Source: Pedobacter sp. MC2016-14
GTDB taxonomy: Bacteria > Bacteroidota > Bacteroidia > Sphingobacteriales > Sphingobacteriaceae
Assembly: GCF_020991475.1 (NCBI RefSeq)
Contig: NZ_JAJMPA010000002.1
Location: forward strand, 496,001-560,000
DNA length: 64,000 nucleotides
Reading direction: 5' to 3'
Under the pieces are notes generated by a model. The model was not told the DNA's origin and did not search any database. It saw nothing but the letters and a program-made list of their open reading frames with translations. Below, piece by piece: positions 1-8,570 of this stretch; position 1 is the stretch's first letter; each line of letters opens with the position of its first letter. Both the position numbers and the translations under genes were made by a program.

Positions 1-617
1 TTAACAGAGTCCCATTTAATGTTGTCGGCCACTAACTTTTTCCTGAGTATATCACCGTCAAAATTGTCCAAAGAAAACCTATAGCCTGATTTTGAACGGT
101 TGTCAAAGCTCTCCATATAGATATAGGTATGATCGTCAAGCTTCATGTGGATGTTCTGTTTGCTTGCCGGATCATCTTTCTTCATATAGGTATTTTCAAA
201 GTTGTTTTTGATTTGATTAGTATAAGGAAGGATATAGAGATTGGAAGCAAGATTAAAAGAGAATATGATAAAAGCTGACATAAAATAAGGTGCCAGGAAA
301 CGATTAAAACTTACCCCGCCACTCAATATCGGTACAATTTCAGTCTGGTCGGCCATCTTTGCAGTAAAGAAAATAACTGCTATAAAATTGATGAGCGGAG
401 AGAGCATATTTACGTAAAATGGAATGGATCCGGCGTAGTATAAGGTAATTACCTGCCAAAAGCTCAGGTTATTGCCAAGGAAATCGTCCAGTTTCTCCGA
501 CAGGTCAAAAATGACAATGATCACTACAAATACAGATAGGGTATAAATAAATGTACCCAGGTATTTGCTGATGATGTACCAGTCAATAATTTTGATTCTG
601 TTTTTGATGATGTTCAT
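1..617 (-). CDS. lptG: LptF/LptG-family lipopolysaccharide export permease, partial
   Basis: The reading frame is open at the left edge, so only about the first 205 residues are present. The N-terminus begins MNIIKNRIKIIDWYIISKYL and runs into a hydrophobic segment, and a second segment follows after a short loop (LSFWQVITLYY). This is the usual start of the YjgP/YjgQ (LptF/LptG) permeases, the inner membrane part of the LptB2FG transporter that extracts lipopolysaccharide. The soluble part that follows (KLDDHTYIYMESFD) fits the periplasmic beta-jellyroll. The ATG at 617-615 directly follows the TAA of tgt at 620-618 with no spacer, so the two are co-transcribed and probably translationally coupled. 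LptG rather than LptF is inferred from the tgt neighbour and is not certain. Confidence 0.8.
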   Translation of the reverse strand, partial: MNIIKNRIKIIDWYIISKYLGTFIYTLSVFVVIIVIFDLSEKLDDFLGNNLSFWQVITLYYAGSIPFYVNMLSPLINFIAVIFFTAKMADQTEIVPILSGGVSFNRFLAPYFMSAFIIFSFNLASNLYILPYTNQIKNNFENTYMKKDDPASKQNIHMKLDDHTYIYMESFDNRSKSGYRFSLDNFDGDILRKKLVADNIKWDSV

Positions 618-1748
618 TTATAGTTTGTTGCCTAAAACCCCAACCATTTTGTTTTTCCAGGCGTAAAACTCACCGCTAATAATTTTCTCTCGAGCTTCTT
701 TAACCAGCCAAAGATAAAAATGGAGGTTATGTAAAGTAGCAATTTGTGCGCCAAGCATTTCTTTGCTGTGCATAAGATGCCTCAAATAAGCCTTAGAATA
801 AACCTGATCTGCATATAAGTCACTTTCAGCATCAAGCGGTGAAAAATCATCCGCCCACTTTTTATTACCAATATTTATGATTCCATTTCTTGTAAAAAGC
901 ATCCCGTTTCGTGCATTTCTGGTTGGCATTACGCAATCAAACATATCTATTCCAAGTGCTATGTTTTCCAATATGTTAATTGGCGTGCCAACACCCATTA
1001 GGTAGCGGGGCTTATCTGCCGGCAATACATTACATACTACTTCCGTCATACCATACATTTCTTCTGCGGGTTCCCCTACAGATAACCCTCCAATTGCATT
1101 GCCTTCTCTATTCATAGCGGCAATAAATTCTGCAGATTTAACCCTTAGGTCTTTGTAAACAGAACCTTGAACAATAGGGAATAGGGTTTGATCAAATCCG
1201 TATTTAGGTTGGGTAGCGTCAAAACGTGCACAGCAACGCTTCAACCAGCGATGTGTCATGTTAATGGAATTGGCTGCATATTTATAATCGCAGGGGTAAG
1301 GTGTACATTCATCAAAGGCCATTATAATGTCTGCCCCAATAGTTCGTTGAATGTCCATTGCATTTTCTGGAGTAAACAGGTGTTTAGAACCATCAATATG
1401 CGACCTGAAGGTTACACCTTCCTCTTTAATTTTGTTGACTTTGCTGAGTGAATATACCTGATATCCTCCGCTGTCTGTTAAGATCGGGCGTTCCCAACCT
1501 ATAAATTTATGCAGGCCACCGGCTTTTTCTATAATATCCAGCCCGGGTCTTAAATACAAATGATAGGTATTCCCAAGAATAATCTGAGCTTTAATGTCAT
1601 CTCTTAACTCGCGTTGGTGTACTGCTTTAACAGTCCCAGCGGTGCCTACAGGCATAAAAATGGGTGTTTGTATCTCGCCGTGTGCAGTAGTTACTGTTCC
1701 TGCACGGGCTTTGGAATGTGGGTCGTTTGCCTCCAGGGTAAAATTCAT
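618..1748 (-). CDS. tgt: tRNA-guanine(34) transglycosylase (queuine tRNA-ribosyltransferase)
   Basis: Exchanges guanine 34 for the queuosine precursor preQ1 in the anticodon of GUN-decoding tRNAs. The 376-residue length is normal for the bacterial enzyme. The base-binding aspartate sits in TDSGGYQ (D92) and the nucleophile in FDCVMPTRNARNG (D271). The C-terminal zinc site is altered: the three cysteines of the usual CxCxxC motif align with S309, L311 and D314, in DAESDLYAD just before YSKAYL, while the partner histidine H340 in LHNL remains. I recall the same loss in other Bacteroidetes Tgt sequences, so it is likely a lineage trait and not damage. The start is supported by a TATTTTTG element ending 4 bases before the ATG. 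lptG follows directly. Confidence 0.95.
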   Translation of the reverse strand: MNFTLEANDPHSKARAGTVTTAHGEIQTPIFMPVGTAGTVKAVHQRELRDDIKAQIILGNTYHLYLRPGLDIIEKAGGLHKFIGWERPILTDSGGYQVYSLSKVNKIKEEGVTFRSHIDGSKHLFTPENAMDIQRTIGADIIMAFDECTPYPCDYKYAANSINMTHRWLKRCCARFDATQPKYGFDQTLFPIVQGSVYKDLRVKSAEFIAAMNREGNAIGGLSVGEPAEEMYGMTEVVCNVLPADKPRYLMGVGTPINILENIALGIDMFDCVMPTRNARNGMLFTRNGIINIGNKKWADDFSPLDAESDLYADQVYSKAYLRHLMHSKEMLGAQIATLHNLHFYLWLVKEAREKIISGEFYAWKNKMVGVLGNKL

Positions 1749-1752
1749 CGCC

Positions 1753-1760
1753 CAAAAATA
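1753..1760 (-). promoter_or_regulatory. Bacteroidetes -7 promoter element of tgt
   Basis: The minus strand reads TATTTTTG, a match to TANNTTTG. It ends 4 bases before the tgt ATG, so transcription probably starts at or next to the start codon (leaderless mRNA). No clear TTTG -33 partner is visible. Confidence 0.55.
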
Positions 1761-1853
1761 GCAAAAAAGGAGCGATTAAGTGGTTAAATTTTTTATCAAC
1801 ATAACCCCGCATTACAGATTAAAAATCAGAAATTTGCCTTCTTTGTATATATC

Positions 1854-2975
1854 GTGAATTTGACCTTATTAGAAACCTGCCTCCTTGGCATATTTATATT
1901 TTGTTTTCTTGTACAGCTGTATTTTAGTTTGTTTGTGCATTCAAAACTATTAAATGTAGAAGTAGAACCTGTACTTCAAACGGCATTTAAACCCATAAGT
2001 GTAGTTATAAGCGCTAGAAATGAGGTAGAGAATTTAAAACAATATCTGCCCTCGGTGATGGAGCAGGATTATCCTGATTTTGAAGTGGTTGTAGTTAACG
2101 ACCGCTCCTGGGATGGTACACAGGAGCTTTTGGAAGCATTTGCTTTAACCTACCCGAGACTGAAGATCGTCACTGTCTCAGAGGGGGATAAATTTATTGC
2201 AGGCAAGAAATTTGCCATTACCATGGGCATAAAAGCTGCCTCAAACGATTGGCTGGTGTTCACAGATGCAGATTGTATGCCGGCGTCTTCTCAATGGCTG
2301 ATGGGGATGCAACCACCAGCAAATGAAAATACAGAGATTTTACTTGGTTATTCTCCCTACTTTAAAAAAGCCGGACTCATCAACAGTTTAATCAGATTTG
2401 AAACATTTTTTACTGCTGTAAACTATTTGTCTTACGCTTTAAAAGGAATGCCATATATGGGCGTTGGGCGGAACCTTGCTTATAAAAAAACACTATTTTT
2501 CAAAAATAAAGGCTTTGCGGCACACATGCATGTTACTTCCGGGGACGATGATTTATTTGTAAATGCAAATGCAAATGCGCAAAATATAGAAATTAGAATT
2601 AATCAGTTAGCACAGGTATGGTCTGTACCAAAAACCACTTTAAAATCATATCTGGTACAAAAGAAGCGTCACTTCGGGGCAGGTAAATTATATAAAGACA
2701 AACATAAATTCATCTTAACCTCGCAAATTCTGTTTCAATTCCTGTTTTATGCAGTACTCGTTGTTCTTCTTTGCTTTAAATCAACGTTGTACCTGGCCTT
2801 AGGCATTTTTGCCTTGAGTATTCTGCTGCGTTCTTTTATTTATCCCAGGTTGTTAACCCGCCTAAATTATCCTGGATTACGTTGGTGGTTTCCCATACTT
2901 GATCCGCTCTTATTCATTTTTTTAGTCATTAACGGCATTCTGTCTATATTTGTCAAAAAAGCACAGTGGAAATAA
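1854..2975 (+). CDS. Family 2 glycosyltransferase, membrane-bound
   Basis: A GT-A fold processive-type glycosyltransferase of 373 residues. A hydrophobic helix at residues 7-27 comes first. The catalytic domain starts near residue 47 (PISVVISARNEVENL), with the metal-binding DAD at 138-140, a GDDD motif at 230-233 and a QKKRH motif at 269-273 that resembles the QxxRW of processive enzymes. Two or more C-terminal helices (about 285-370) anchor it in the membrane. The sugar donor and product cannot be read from the sequence. The start is GTG. The stop codon lies inside the first codons of rsmG (10-base overlap), so the two genes form an operon. The gene is divergent from tgt. Confidence 0.88.
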   Translation: MNLTLLETCLLGIFIFCFLVQLYFSLFVHSKLLNVEVEPVLQTAFKPISVVISARNEVENLKQYLPSVMEQDYPDFEVVVVNDRSWDGTQELLEAFALTYPRLKIVTVSEGDKFIAGKKFAITMGIKAASNDWLVFTDADCMPASSQWLMGMQPPANENTEILLGYSPYFKKAGLINSLIRFETFFTAVNYLSYALKGMPYMGVGRNLAYKKTLFFKNKGFAAHMHVTSGDDDLFVNANANAQNIEIRINQLAQVWSVPKTTLKSYLVQKKRHFGAGKLYKDKHKFILTSQILFQFLFYAVLVVLLCFKSTLYLALGIFALSILLRSFIYPRLLTRLNYPGLRWWFPILDPLLFIFLVINGILSIFVKKAQWK

Positions 2976-3598
2976 AATCAGCATTAGTTCAGAAGTATTT
3001 TACAGCGCTCACAGCAACTCAAATTGCTCAGTTTGATCAATTATTTGATTTATACAGCTTTTGGAATGCACAGATCAATGTCATTTCCAGAAAAGATATC
3101 GATGAGCTGTATGAACGCCATATTTTACATTCTCTTGGAATAGCTAAATTTTGCAGCTTTAAACCCGGAGAAAAGGTACTTGATGTAGGTACCGGTGGTG
3201 GATTTCCAGGAATCCCATTGGCGATATTATTTCCGGAAACGCAATTTCATTTGGTAGATTCCATAGGTAAAAAAATAAAAGTAGTAACGGAGGTTGCTGC
3301 AGCGCTAGGTTTAACCAATGTAAAAGCAAGTCACTCGCGTGCCGAGCAAATTACAGATAAGTATAATTTTGTAGTGTCACGAGCGGTAACACGACTAATT
3401 GACTTTTATCCCTGGATAAAAGATAAATTCAGTAAAGAGCATAAAAACGCTATTCCTAATGGTATTTTATACTTAAAAGGTGGAGATTTAAGAGAAGAAA
3501 TTGAAGAGTCAAGATTAAAAGCTGAACTCTATCCACTCTCAAATTATTTTGAAGAGGATTTTTTTGAAACCAAATACGTTGTTTATATCCCCCAGTAA
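2966..3598 (+). CDS. rsmG: 16S rRNA (guanine527-N7)-methyltransferase RsmG (GidB)
   Basis: Methylates N7 of G527 in 16S rRNA using S-adenosylmethionine. The 210-residue length is typical. The SAM-binding motif VLDVGTGGGFPGIPLA lies at residues 71-86, preceded by the family block FWNAQINVISRKDI (32-45) and HILHSL. Loss of this enzyme is known in other bacteria to give low-level streptomycin resistance. It starts with GTG inside the end of the upstream glycosyltransferase gene, which implies translational coupling. I see no clear terminator in the 144 bases that follow. Confidence 0.95.
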   Translation: MEIKSALVQKYFTALTATQIAQFDQLFDLYSFWNAQINVISRKDIDELYERHILHSLGIAKFCSFKPGEKVLDVGTGGGFPGIPLAILFPETQFHLVDSIGKKIKVVTEVAAALGLTNVKASHSRAEQITDKYNFVVSRAVTRLIDFYPWIKDKFSKEHKNAIPNGILYLKGGDLREEIEESRLKAELYPLSNYFEEDFFETKYVVYIPQ

Positions 3599-3742
3599 TT
3601 AGTGTTTTTTTATTACCTATTGCAATGCTCAATTTTAGGCGTTATGTTTCCCTATAGTTTTTATTTTTTTCTTTTCTAATTTTAGTAAATATTTTGTTGT
3701 AATTAGAATCTTGTAGACTTGGTTATTTTGTTAATTTAGCTT

Positions 3743-4834
3743 ATGAGTATAATTCACAAAGTCGCACTAAGCTTTATAGAGGGCATTGGTCATGTCCATG
3801 CAGGTAATCTATTAACGTATTTTGGCTCTGCAGAGGCTGTTTTTAAAGCTTCCAAAAAAGAGCTTCTGGCCATAGATGGTATTGGAGCAGCAAGAGTTCA
3901 GCATATTTTGAACACAAATGCACTAAAATTGGCAGAACAACAGTTGAAAATCATTGAGCGTCAAAAGATAGAAATACTGTTTTACAGTGATGATAATTAT
4001 CCGCGGAGGTTAAGGCAATGCGCGGATGCTCCTATTGTTTTATATTATAAAGGTACTGCCGATCTCAATCACCCAAGAATGGTAAGCGTAGTAGGTACCA
4101 GGAAGGCTACCGACTATGGCAGACGGCTTTGTGAGCAATTGGCAGCAGAACTGATGCGTTACGACGTAGTATTGGTAAGTGGTCTTGCTTTTGGCATCGA
4201 TGTAGCTGCGCATCAGGAGTGTTTGAAACGGGGAGTTTCTACCATAGGCGTTTTAGGGCATGGTTTAGATCGGATCTATCCCAGTTTGCATACTAATATT
4301 GCACAACAAATGGCTCAGAATGGAGGGTTGCTCACTGAATTTCCTTTTGGCACCAATCCGGACAAAGAGAATTTTCCTAAAAGAAACCGGATTATAGCAG
4401 GGATGACTGATGCCACGATAGTTGTAGAAGCCACAGCTAAAGGAGGGGCATTGATTACCGCAGATATTGCCAACTCTTACTCAAGAGATGTATATGCTTT
4501 TCCAGGAAGAACAACAGATCAATATTCTGAGGGCTGTAACCATCTCATTAAAAACAATAGTGCTGCATTAATCAACCATAGCAAAGACCTTATTCATTAT
4601 ATGGGCTGGAATGATGTAAAGCTGCCACAGTTTGCCGTGCAGCGGAATCTGGATGTCAATCTGATTGACGAAGAAAAGCAAATTATTGATTTACTCAGGC
4701 GATCTCCAGCGCTGATAGATGAGATTTCAGCAGCTACATCTATTCCTCAAAGTAAGCTGGCAATTCACCTTTTAAATCTCGAAATTCAAGGATTACTAAC
4801 TGTTTTGCCAGGTAAAATCTACAATTTAATTTGA
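3743..4834 (+). CDS. dprA: DNA-processing protein DprA
   Basis: DprA (Smf) binds incoming single-stranded DNA and loads RecA during transformation; many non-competent bacteria also carry it. An N-terminal helix-hairpin-helix-like part (FIEGIGHVHAGNLL, LLAIDGIGAARVQHIL) covers roughly residues 1-60. The Rossmann-like core contains VVGTRKATDYG (GTR at 118-120) and SGLAFGID (146-153), and the winged-helix C-terminus covers about 300-363. The length of 363 is normal. No other competence gene is in the window. A perfect inverted repeat follows at 4895-4937. Confidence 0.95.
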   Translation: MSIIHKVALSFIEGIGHVHAGNLLTYFGSAEAVFKASKKELLAIDGIGAARVQHILNTNALKLAEQQLKIIERQKIEILFYSDDNYPRRLRQCADAPIVLYYKGTADLNHPRMVSVVGTRKATDYGRRLCEQLAAELMRYDVVLVSGLAFGIDVAAHQECLKRGVSTIGVLGHGLDRIYPSLHTNIAQQMAQNGGLLTEFPFGTNPDKENFPKRNRIIAGMTDATIVVEATAKGGALITADIANSYSRDVYAFPGRTTDQYSEGCNHLIKNNSAALINHSKDLIHYMGWNDVKLPQFAVQRNLDVNLIDEEKQIIDLLRRSPALIDEISAATSIPQSKLAIHLLNLEIQGLLTVLPGKIYNLI

Positions 4835-4894
4835 GATGCATTTTACGATGACCTATAAAATTGAAAGTTTATAAGTCTATATACTTAGTAGGAT

Positions 4895-4937
4895 AAAATA
4901 TAATTCTATTATTTATTTAGTATCAGAATTATATTTT
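4895..4937 (+). terminator. A/T-rich inverted repeat downstream of dprA
   Basis: Two perfect 13-base arms, AAAATATAATTCT and AGAATTATATTTT, flank a 17-base A/T-rich loop, and more T follows on the plus strand. It is terminator-like but the stem is weak because it has almost no G-C pairs. Confidence 0.45.
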
Positions 4938-4950
4938 TAATATGTAATTG

Positions 4951-4984
4951 TTTGTAGAATTAACATCCTCAAATGGTATTTTTG
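4951..4984 (+). promoter_or_regulatory. Promoter of the cystathionine beta-synthase gene (TTTG ... TATTTTTG)
   Basis: TTTG at 4951-4954 and TATTTTTG at 4977-4984 are separated by 22 bases, within the spacing accepted for Bacteroidetes -33/-7 promoters. The -7 element ends 4 bases before the ATG at 4989, which predicts a leaderless transcript. Confidence 0.6.
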
Positions 4985-4988
4985 TAGC

Positions 4989-6350
4989 ATGTGGTACAAT
5001 AATATTTTAGAAACAATTGGCAATACGCCATTGGTGAAATTGAATAACATTACTAAAGATGTTAAGGCCACTGTGCTGGCTAAAATTGAGACAACCAATC
5101 CTGGTAACTCTATTAAAGACCGTATGGCCGTAAAGATGATTGACGATGCAGAGAAAAGCGGTGCATTAAAACCAGGAGGTACTATTATTGAAGGTACATC
5201 CGGAAATACAGGAATGGGACTAGCTATGGCCGCCATTATTAAAGGCTATAAGTGTATTTTTACCACTACAGACAAGCAGTCTAAAGAAAAAGTGGATGCG
5301 CTCAGGGCCTTTGGAGCAGAAGTAATTGTATGTCCCACAAATGTTGATCCTGAAGATCCAAGGTCTTATTATTCTGTATCCTCACGTCTAGAGCGTGAAG
5401 TTCCCAATTCCTGGAAGCCCAATCAATATGATAATTTATCCAATACCCAAGCTCATTATGAGCAAACAGGGCCTGAAATATGGGCGCAAACCGAAGGCAA
5501 AATTACACATTTGGTTGTCGGTGTAGGTACTGGTGGAACCATTTCCGGAACAGGGAAATATTTAAAGGAGCAAAATCCTGATATCAAAGTTTGGGGAATT
5601 GATACCTATGGTTCTGTGTTCAAAAAATACAAAGAAACAGGAATAATGGATAAGAACGAGATCTATCCATATATCACTGAAGGAATAGGAGAAGATTTCC
5701 TTCCACAGAATGTAAATTTTGACATCATAGACCTGTTTGAAAAAGTAACCGATAAGGACGCGGCGCTGATGACGCGTGATATTGCACGTAAAGAAGGGAT
5801 ATTTGCCGGTAACTCTGCTGGTTCTGCTATCGCGGGGCTGCTACAATTAAAAGATAAACTTAAACCAGAAGATGTGGTTGTGGTAATTTTCCATGATCAT
5901 GGAAGCAGGTATATGGGCAAAATGTATAATGAGGACTGGTTGAGGGAGCGAGGTTTCTTAAAAGATGAAAAGTTAACGGCCAAATCCATTATTGCTAAAA
6001 AGGAGCATACAGAATTGTTAACCATTGATTGTGAGAAGACAATTTTAGAAGCAATCAATACCATGAATACTTTGAATATATCTCAGATACCTGTAATACA
6101 GCAAGGTATGGTAGTAGGGAAGCTTGCAGAAGGAGATATTCTGAAAGCATTGCTTGAAAATCCTTCGCTAAAATCTGCTCCTGTTAAAGAGATCATGACA
6201 GCTACTTTTCCTTTTGTGGATTTAAATACCTCCATCGACCGTATTTCTGGCCTGATCAACAAAGAAAATAGTGCAGTATTGGTAGAGGATGAGCAAGGAA
6301 AGATTGAGATCATTACTCAATATGATATCATTAACGCAATTTCAGGGTAG
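4989..6350 (+). CDS. Cystathionine beta-synthase, PLP-dependent, with C-terminal CBS domains
   Basis: Condenses serine (or O-acetylserine) with homocysteine or sulfide. The PLP lysine is K43 in NPGNSIKDRMA, the substrate loop GTSGNTG is at 69-75, and the phosphate-binding loop GVGTGGT at 178-184. Residues 1 to about 320 are the fold type II core. Residues from about 340 to 453 form a pair of CBS modules (LLTIDCEKTILEAINTMN, then VKEIMTATFPFVDLNTS) that in relatives bind adenosyl ligands. Presence of the CBS tail argues for cystathionine beta-synthase over plain cysteine synthase. There is no haem-binding N-terminal extension like that of the animal enzyme. It is monocistronic with its own promoter. 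Confidence 0.9.
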   Translation: MWYNNILETIGNTPLVKLNNITKDVKATVLAKIETTNPGNSIKDRMAVKMIDDAEKSGALKPGGTIIEGTSGNTGMGLAMAAIIKGYKCIFTTTDKQSKEKVDALRAFGAEVIVCPTNVDPEDPRSYYSVSSRLEREVPNSWKPNQYDNLSNTQAHYEQTGPEIWAQTEGKITHLVVGVGTGGTISGTGKYLKEQNPDIKVWGIDTYGSVFKKYKETGIMDKNEIYPYITEGIGEDFLPQNVNFDIIDLFEKVTDKDAALMTRDIARKEGIFAGNSAGSAIAGLLQLKDKLKPEDVVVVIFHDHGSRYMGKMYNEDWLRERGFLKDEKLTAKSIIAKKEHTELLTIDCEKTILEAINTMNTLNISQIPVIQQGMVVGKLAEGDILKALLENPSLKSAPVKEIMTATFPFVDLNTSIDRISGLINKENSAVLVEDEQGKIEIITQYDIINAISG

Positions 6351-6368
6351 TTCAAAATAGATTTAAAA

Positions 6369-6438
6369 AGTAAAGGTGATTTTTGGACTGCCTGTATTAA
6401 GCTGCGCAAAATACAGAGGGTCTAAAATCACTTTTACT
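6369..6438. repeat. Long imperfect inverted repeat between convergent genes
   Basis: Left arm 6369-6398 and right arm 6408-6438 pair over about 30 bases with a few mismatches (AGTAAAGGTGATTTT against AAAATCACTTTTACT, and CTGTATT against AATACAG), around a short loop AAGCTGCGC. It lies between the CBS gene and murA, which converge. It may be a bidirectional terminator, although no clean U-tract flanks it, or a copy of a dispersed palindromic element. Confidence 0.5.
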
Positions 6439-6493
6439 GAAGACCGTTAGCTGAAATAATAACATCTTTTTCCAGCGGCCTCATAATTTCAAT

Positions 6494-7819
6494 TTAGTGG
6501 CTTGGACCAGATCCTTCTACACGCTTAATTTGAGCACCTAATGCGCGTAAGCGTATGTCTATATCCTGGTAGCCACGCTCTATTTGTTCAATATTATAGA
6601 TCGTAGATTTTCCTTCAGCAGATAATGCTGCAATTAGTAAGGACACACCTGCACGAATATCGGGCGAGGTCATGCTGATCCCCCTTAATTTATATTTTTT
6701 ATCTATTCCGTTAACTGTTGCTCTATGTGGGTCGCATAAAATAATCTGTGCACCCATATCAATTAGTTTATCAACAAAAAATAGACGGCTCTCAAACATT
6801 TTTTGGTGAATTAGTACAGAGCCTCTGGCTTGTGTGGCTACAACAAGTACAATGCTCAATAGGTCAGGGGTAAAGCCTGGCCATGGGGAATCGGCAATTG
6901 TTAAGATAGAACCATCAATAAAAGTGTCAATTACATAATGTTTTTGAGATGGAATGTAAATGTCGTCGCCTTTTAGTTCAAACTGTATTCCCAGTTTCCT
7001 GAAAACTTCAGGAATAACACCCAATTCTGAATAGCACACATTTTTAATGGTAATTTCAGATTCAGTCATTGCAGCCAGGCCAATAAAAGAGCCAATTTCA
7101 ATCATATCTGGCAGCATTCTGTGTTCTGTACCACCTAATTTACTTACGCCTTCTATGGTCAATAAATTAGAACCAATGCCTGATATTTTTGCACCCATTC
7201 TATTCAGCATTTTACACAATTGCTGTAAATAAGGCTCGCATGCTGCATTGTAAATGGTTGTAATACCTTTAGCCAATACTGCTGCCATTACAATATTCGC
7301 AGTTCCGGTTACGGATGCTTCGTCAAGTAGAATATAAGCGCCCTGTAAGTTAGTGGCATCTACATTAAAAAACTCCTTTTTACTGTCATAGACGAATTTA
7401 GCACCTAGCTTTTCAAAACCTAAAAAGTGCGTGTCTAATCTTCTACGGCCAATTTTATCACCTCCTGGTTTAGGAATTGCTGCTTTACCGAAGCGCGCTA
7501 ATAGCGGTCCAACGATCATAATAGATCCTCTAAGTCCTCCTCCCTTAGCTTTAAACACGTCAGACTGGAAAAAATCCAGGTTGATGTTTTTGGCTTCAAA
7601 GGTATAGGTATCCTTATTCAGGCGTTCTACAATTACACCTAGATCAGCCAGAAGTTCAATTAATTTATTAACATCCTTAATGTCAGGGATGTTGCTGATG
7701 GTTATTTTTTGATCGGTTAATAAAACTGCAGATAAAATCTGTAATGCTTCATTTTTTGCGCCCTGGGGATGAATTTCGCCCTTTAGTTTTACACCACCGA
7801 TGATTTCAAATGCGTTCAT
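6494..7819 (-). CDS. murA: UDP-N-acetylglucosamine 1-carboxyvinyltransferase MurA
   Basis: First committed step of peptidoglycan synthesis: transfers enolpyruvate from PEP to UDP-GlcNAc. The 441-residue protein has the two-domain EPSP-synthase-like fold. The N-terminal substrate motif is PQGAKNEAL (residues 18-26), and the active-site loop reads PKPGGDKIGRRRLDTH. The residue that is the catalytic cysteine in E. coli (Cys115) is aspartate here (D121, codon at 7459-7457). Cys-to-Asp at this place is known to keep activity and block alkylation by fosfomycin. It follows the DUF4290 gene by 31 bases and is probably in one transcript with it and the UvrD-type helicase. Confidence 0.96.
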   Translation of the reverse strand: MNAFEIIGGVKLKGEIHPQGAKNEALQILSAVLLTDQKITISNIPDIKDVNKLIELLADLGVIVERLNKDTYTFEAKNINLDFFQSDVFKAKGGGLRGSIMIVGPLLARFGKAAIPKPGGDKIGRRRLDTHFLGFEKLGAKFVYDSKKEFFNVDATNLQGAYILLDEASVTGTANIVMAAVLAKGITTIYNAACEPYLQQLCKMLNRMGAKISGIGSNLLTIEGVSKLGGTEHRMLPDMIEIGSFIGLAAMTESEITIKNVCYSELGVIPEVFRKLGIQFELKGDDIYIPSQKHYVIDTFIDGSILTIADSPWPGFTPDLLSIVLVVATQARGSVLIHQKMFESRLFFVDKLIDMGAQIILCDPHRATVNGIDKKYKLRGISMTSPDIRAGVSLLIAALSAEGKSTIYNIEQIERGYQDIDIRLRALGAQIKRVEGSGPSH

Positions 7820-7850
7820 GAATAAGCTGTATATTATAGTAAAAGGCTAC

Positions 7851-8528
7851 CTAGTGTCTGGATTTTGAATTGTTGTTACGAGAAGGGCGGTTGTTGTTAT
7901 TGTTGTTCTGCCTTCCTTTATTATTGTTGTTACGCCCACGGTTATTATTTGAGGCACTTCTTCCGGTAGGTTGTGGTTTAAATTCTACCTTGGCAAGATT
8001 TACATTTTCATCCAGTTGTAATTGTCCTGACGACAATTCTCCCAGGTTTTTGATGATGGTCTCATCAGCAACATTGTCTTTATTCCATTGAACGTAAGCC
8101 ATTTTCATGAAATTTGCAATTCCCTGAACCATTTCGGCCCTGCGTACAGGCTCATCAACAGCTTTAGCTTTTTCAATCAAAACCTCTACGGTTCTTCCGT
8201 AATGTTTATACCTTATTTTTTGTTGCGGATAGCCAATATGCTTCGGTTTAACGGCTGCCTGCTCTGGCGTTGGTTTAGGATATGGAGCATCTACATCAAT
8301 CTTGTAATCAGAAATGATGTGTAAATGATCCCACAACTTATGTTTAAAGTCGGCTACATCCCTTAAATGTGGATTTAAAAAACCCATTAGCTCAATAACC
8401 GCCTGGGCATATCTGTTTCGCTCATCTCTATCCTCAAGCTCGCAAATGTATTTTACCATATTTTGTACATTGCGGCCGTATTCAGCCAAAATCAGGTGAT
8501 TTCTTGTGGTATTGTAATCGAATTTCAT
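7851..8528 (-). CDS. DUF4290 family protein with Asn/Arg-rich tail
   Basis: A 225-residue protein of a family seen almost only in Bacteroidetes; its function is unknown to me. Residues 1 to about 185 are a helical, charged domain (RNHLILAEYGRNVQNMVKYI, LIEKAKAVDEPVRRAEMVQG). The last 40 or so residues are low complexity, rich in Asn, Arg and Lys (RGRNNNNKGRQNNNNNNRP), resembling RGG-like tails of nucleic-acid-binding proteins. It sits between the helicase gene (42-base gap upstream) and murA (31-base gap downstream), a neighbourhood I believe is common in the phylum. A nucleic acid role is inference from the tail only. Confidence 0.8.
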   Translation of the reverse strand: MKFDYNTTRNHLILAEYGRNVQNMVKYICELEDRDERNRYAQAVIELMGFLNPHLRDVADFKHKLWDHLHIISDYKIDVDAPYPKPTPEQAAVKPKHIGYPQQKIRYKHYGRTVEVLIEKAKAVDEPVRRAEMVQGIANFMKMAYVQWNKDNVADETIIKNLGELSSGQLQLDENVNLAKVEFKPQPTGRSASNNNRGRNNNNKGRQNNNNNNRPSRNNNSKSRH

Positions 8529-8570
8529 TTGTTATAATCAGTTAGAATTTCCCATTAAAGGGAAATTGAT

